From contig NZ_CP109171.1 of assembly GCF_036246005.1 (NCBI RefSeq), positions 6,374,001 to 6,438,000 on the forward strand: DNA of 64,000 nt. Direction: 5' to 3'. Positions 62,017 through 64,000 of this stretch are shown here, one piece after another (position 1 is the first letter of the stretch; each line of letters opens with the position of its first letter). Position numbers and translations under genes: made by a program. Under the pieces are notes generated by a model that was not told the DNA's origin, made no database searches, and worked only from the letters and a program-made list of their open reading frames with translations. The DNA is from Streptomyces sp. NBC_01723. GTDB taxonomy: Bacteria; Actinomycetota; Actinomycetes; Streptomycetales; Streptomycetaceae.

Positions 62017-62940
62017 ATGAAGACGACCGAGACCCCCGCCCCCGTGCCGGCCGAGTCCGGCGCGCCCGTCCTGAAGACCGAGGCCGCGCCCGGCGGACTC
62101 CGCAAGGGGAAGAAGGAGGGCACCGCCCTCAACGTCTTCTCCCACGGCGTCCTGGTCATCTGGGCGATCATGGTCGGCATGCCGCTGGTGTGGGCGGTGA
62201 TGACGTCCTTCAAGGACGACGCCTCCATCTTCGGCTCGCCCTGGTCGCTGCCCACCAAGCTGAACTTCGACAACTGGTCGCGGGCCTGGTCCCAGGCGCA
62301 CATGAGCGACTACTTCCTCAACACCGTCATGGTGGTGGGCGGTTCGCTCGTCGGCACCCTCGTGCTGGGCTCCATGGCGGCCTATGTGCTGGCCCGGTTC
62401 GACTTCCCGGGCAACCGGTTCATCTATTACTTGTTCATCGGCGGCATGAGCTTCCCGATCATGCTCGCGCTGGTCCCGCTGTTCTACGTCGTGGACAACA
62501 TGGGCCTGCTGAACACCATCCACGGGCTGATCCTGGTCTACATCGCCTACTCGCTGCCCTTCACGGTGTTCTTCCTGACCGCCTTCTTCCGGACCCTGCC
62601 CAGCTCGGTGGCGGAGGCGGCGTTCGTGGACGGGGCCTCGCACACCAGGACGTTCTTCCAGGTCATGCTGCCGATGGCCAAGCCCGGCCTGATCAGCGTG
62701 GGGATCTTCAACTTCCTGGGCCAGTGGAACCAGTACATGCTGCCGACCGTGCTCAACACGGACCCGGACAAGCACGTCCTCACCCAGGGCCTGGTGCAGC
62801 TCGCGGTCAGCCAGGGGTACAAGGGCGACTGGTCGGGCCTGTTCGCGGGACTGGTGATGGCCATGCTGCCGGTGCTGGCGGCCTACATCATCTTCCAGCG
62901 CCAGGTGGTCCAGGGACTCACCGCGGGCGCCTTGAAATAG
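62017..62940 (+). CDS. ngcG: ABC importer permease, NgcG-like
   Basis: A 307-residue MalG-type permease. A polar N-terminus rich in Pro, Glu and Ala precedes the first helix (VLVIWAIMVGMPLVWAVMTS). The EAA motif is VAEAAFVDGASHTRTFFQVM followed by LPMAKPGL. It pairs with NgcF. A hairpin follows the stop. Confidence 0.87.
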   Translation: MKTTETPAPVPAESGAPVLKTEAAPGGLRKGKKEGTALNVFSHGVLVIWAIMVGMPLVWAVMTSFKDDASIFGSPWSLPTKLNFDNWSRAWSQAHMSDYFLNTVMVVGGSLVGTLVLGSMAAYVLARFDFPGNRFIYYLFIGGMSFPIMLALVPLFYVVDNMGLLNTIHGLILVYIAYSLPFTVFFLTAFFRTLPSSVAEAAFVDGASHTRTFFQVMLPMAKPGLISVGIFNFLGQWNQYMLPTVLNTDPDKHVLTQGLVQLAVSQGYKGDWSGLFAGLVMAMLPVLAAYIIFQRQVVQGLTAGALK

Positions 62941-62964
62941 CGCCCCGGCGCTCGCCGGCGTGCT

Positions 62965-63003
62965 CGCGCGTGCCGCTCCCGAAGGCCGGGGGCGGCACGC
63001 GCG
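62965..63003 (+). terminator. Hairpin terminator after ngcG
   Basis: CGCGCGTGCCGC (62965-62976) is a perfect 12-bp inverted repeat of 62992-63003. It separates the ngc operon from the ROK gene. Confidence 0.65.
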
Positions 63004-63144
63004 TGTGTGCGGCCACGCACCCGTGGGGGGCCCTGATGCGGTTCAACCTCTTGACGGGAGGCGACCCGAACGGCTCAGCTTAGAGTTCACTAGTTGGACA
63101 TGGACGGGGCCTCATCGAAGCGGCCCCGCGCGCAGGAGGTCGTC

Positions 63145-64000
63145 GTGGAGACTCCGGGGTCGCAGTCGTCGCTGCACCGAGCCAACCTGGAACGGGTCGT
63201 ACGAGCGGTACGGCTCGCCGGTTCGCTCACGCAGGCGGAGATCGCGAGGACGACGGGCCTGTCCGCGGCGACCGTCTCGAACATCGTCCGGGAGCTGAGG
63301 GAGGGCGGGACCGTCGAGGTCACGCCCACGTCGGCGGGCGGCAGGCGGGCCCGCAGCGTCTCGCTGAGCGGGGACGCCGGCATCGTCATCGGTGTGGACT
63401 TCGGCCACACCCACCTGCGCGTCGCGATCGGGAACCTGGCCCATCAGGTCCTCGCCGAGGAGGCCGAGCCACTGGACGTGGACGCCTCCTCGGACCAGGG
63501 CTTCGACCGGGCGGAACAGCTGGTCAGCCGGTTGGTCGCGGCCACCGGCGTCGACCGCTCCAAGATCGCCGGAGTGGGTCTCGGCGTGCCCGGCCCGATC
63601 GACGTGGAGTCCGGGACGCTGGGCTCGACCGCCATTCTGCCCGGCTGGGGCGGCACCCGGCCCGCCGAGGAGCTGCGGGGGCGGCTCGGCGTGCCGGTGC
63701 ACGTGGACAACGACGCCAACCTCGGCGCCCTGGGGGAGCTGGTCTGGGGGAGTGGCCGGGGGGTGCGGGACCTGGCCTACATCAAGGTCGCCAGCGGTGT
63801 CGGCGCGGGCCTGGTCATCAACGGGAAGATCTACCGTGGACCGGGCGGCACAGCGGGAGAAATCGGGCATATCACCCTCGACGAGGCGGGCCCCGTCTGC
63901 CGTTGCGGAAACCGGGGTTGCCTGGAGACCTTCGCGGCAGCACGCTATGTGCTTCCGCTCCTCCAGCCCGGCCACGGCACCGATCTGACGATGGAGGGCG
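63145..64000 (+). CDS. ROK-family regulator (3' truncated by window), Rok7B7-like
   Basis: A winged helix-turn-helix (VVRAVRLAGSLTQAEIARTT, GLSAATVSNIVRELREGG) precedes a ROK sugar-kinase-type domain (GVDFGHTHLRVAIGNLAHQV, DNDANLGALGELVWGSGRG, GTAGEIGH). The zinc motif CRCGNRGCLETF is intact. The GTG at 63145 lies five bases after AGGAGG; an in-frame ATG at 63100 has no ribosome site. Its place behind ngcEFG matches the S. coelicolor regulator Rok7B7 (recalled), which affects sugar uptake and antibiotic production. The C-terminus lies outside the window. Confidence 0.87.
   Translation, partial: METPGSQSSLHRANLERVVRAVRLAGSLTQAEIARTTGLSAATVSNIVRELREGGTVEVTPTSAGGRRARSVSLSGDAGIVIGVDFGHTHLRVAIGNLAHQVLAEEAEPLDVDASSDQGFDRAEQLVSRLVAATGVDRSKIAGVGLGVPGPIDVESGTLGSTAILPGWGGTRPAEELRGRLGVPVHVDNDANLGALGELVWGSGRGVRDLAYIKVASGVGAGLVINGKIYRGPGGTAGEIGHITLDEAGPVCRCGNRGCLETFAAARYVLPLLQPGHGTDLTMEG

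Overview
The window is chromosomal DNA of a Streptomyces. The evidence is the very high G+C content with strong third-position bias, GTG starts with GGAGG-type ribosome sites, ATGA/GTGA stop-start couplings, XRE-DUF397 and anti-sigma ATPase genes, a TTA codon in a cluster regulator, and a gene order that I recall from Streptomyces coelicolor (arcA-argF near SCO5975-5976, murA2-acnA near SCO5998-5999, ngcEFG-rok near SCO6005-6008). That comparison is from memory and was not computed.

Region 1 (1-6.9 kb) is housekeeping: the 3' part of a Pnkp RNA-repair enzyme, a cation/proton antiporter, arginine deiminase, an ornithine carbamoyltransferase preceded by two ARG-box-like sites, and an amino acid permease. 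Region 2 (7.0-15.7 kb) is an aromatic-acid CoA pathway that fits 2-aminobenzoate (anthranilate): a CoA ligase, a two-domain flavin monooxygenase/reductase, an enoyl-CoA hydratase, an acyl-CoA dehydrogenase, a RidA deaminase and a PaaX-type repressor. Both of its promoter regions carry the same operator/promoter-like sequence. A sulfotransferase gene is embedded in it. Region 3 (15.7-20.5 kb) holds small hypothetical proteins, a DUF2637 membrane protein, an LLM-family oxidoreductase and decayed gene fragments.

Region 4 (about 20.6-44.8 kb) is a biosynthetic gene cluster of the ferroverdin/bagremycin type. GriI and GriH homologues make 3-amino-4-hydroxybenzoate. A dedicated DAHP synthase and prephenate dehydrogenase feed tyrosine, an aromatic ammonia-lyase converts tyrosine to p-coumarate, and UbiD/UbiX decarboxylate it to p-vinylphenol. 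A tyrosinase-like copper enzyme with a MelC1-like partner is the candidate o-aminophenol oxidase or nitrosation enzyme, and a PaaK-like ligase is the candidate acyl-activating enzyme. Two paralogous BBE-type flavoproteins, an MFS exporter, MarR, SARP and LuxR regulators complete this part. Its right side is a tight operon that I cannot match to known pathways of this type: a P-loop kinase-like protein, a GH3-type acyl-adenylate synthetase, a methyltransferase, a possible aminoacyl-tRNA-synthetase-like protein and an unknown protein whose reading frame runs into the convergent XRE/DUF397 genes. Regulation is visible in the DNA: a bldA-type TTA codon at position 14 of the SARP, SARP-like heptamer repeats before the tyrosinase and griI genes, and an iron-box-like site before the LuxR gene.

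Region 5 (44.5-51 kb) has XRE/DUF397/anti-sigma genes, a secreted lytic transglycosylase-like protein, remnants of a LysR gene and an ATPase gene, a two-gene AbiEii-type locus, and a MurA enzyme fused to an N-terminal XRE domain. Region 6 (51-64 kb) has aconitase (with an iron-box-like site, and an upstream palindrome of the same form as one in the murA promoter), an FG-GAP secreted protein, a GH92 alpha-mannosidase, the ngcEFG sugar ABC importer and the start of a ROK regulator. No rRNA, tRNA, CRISPR array or intact insertion sequence was seen.
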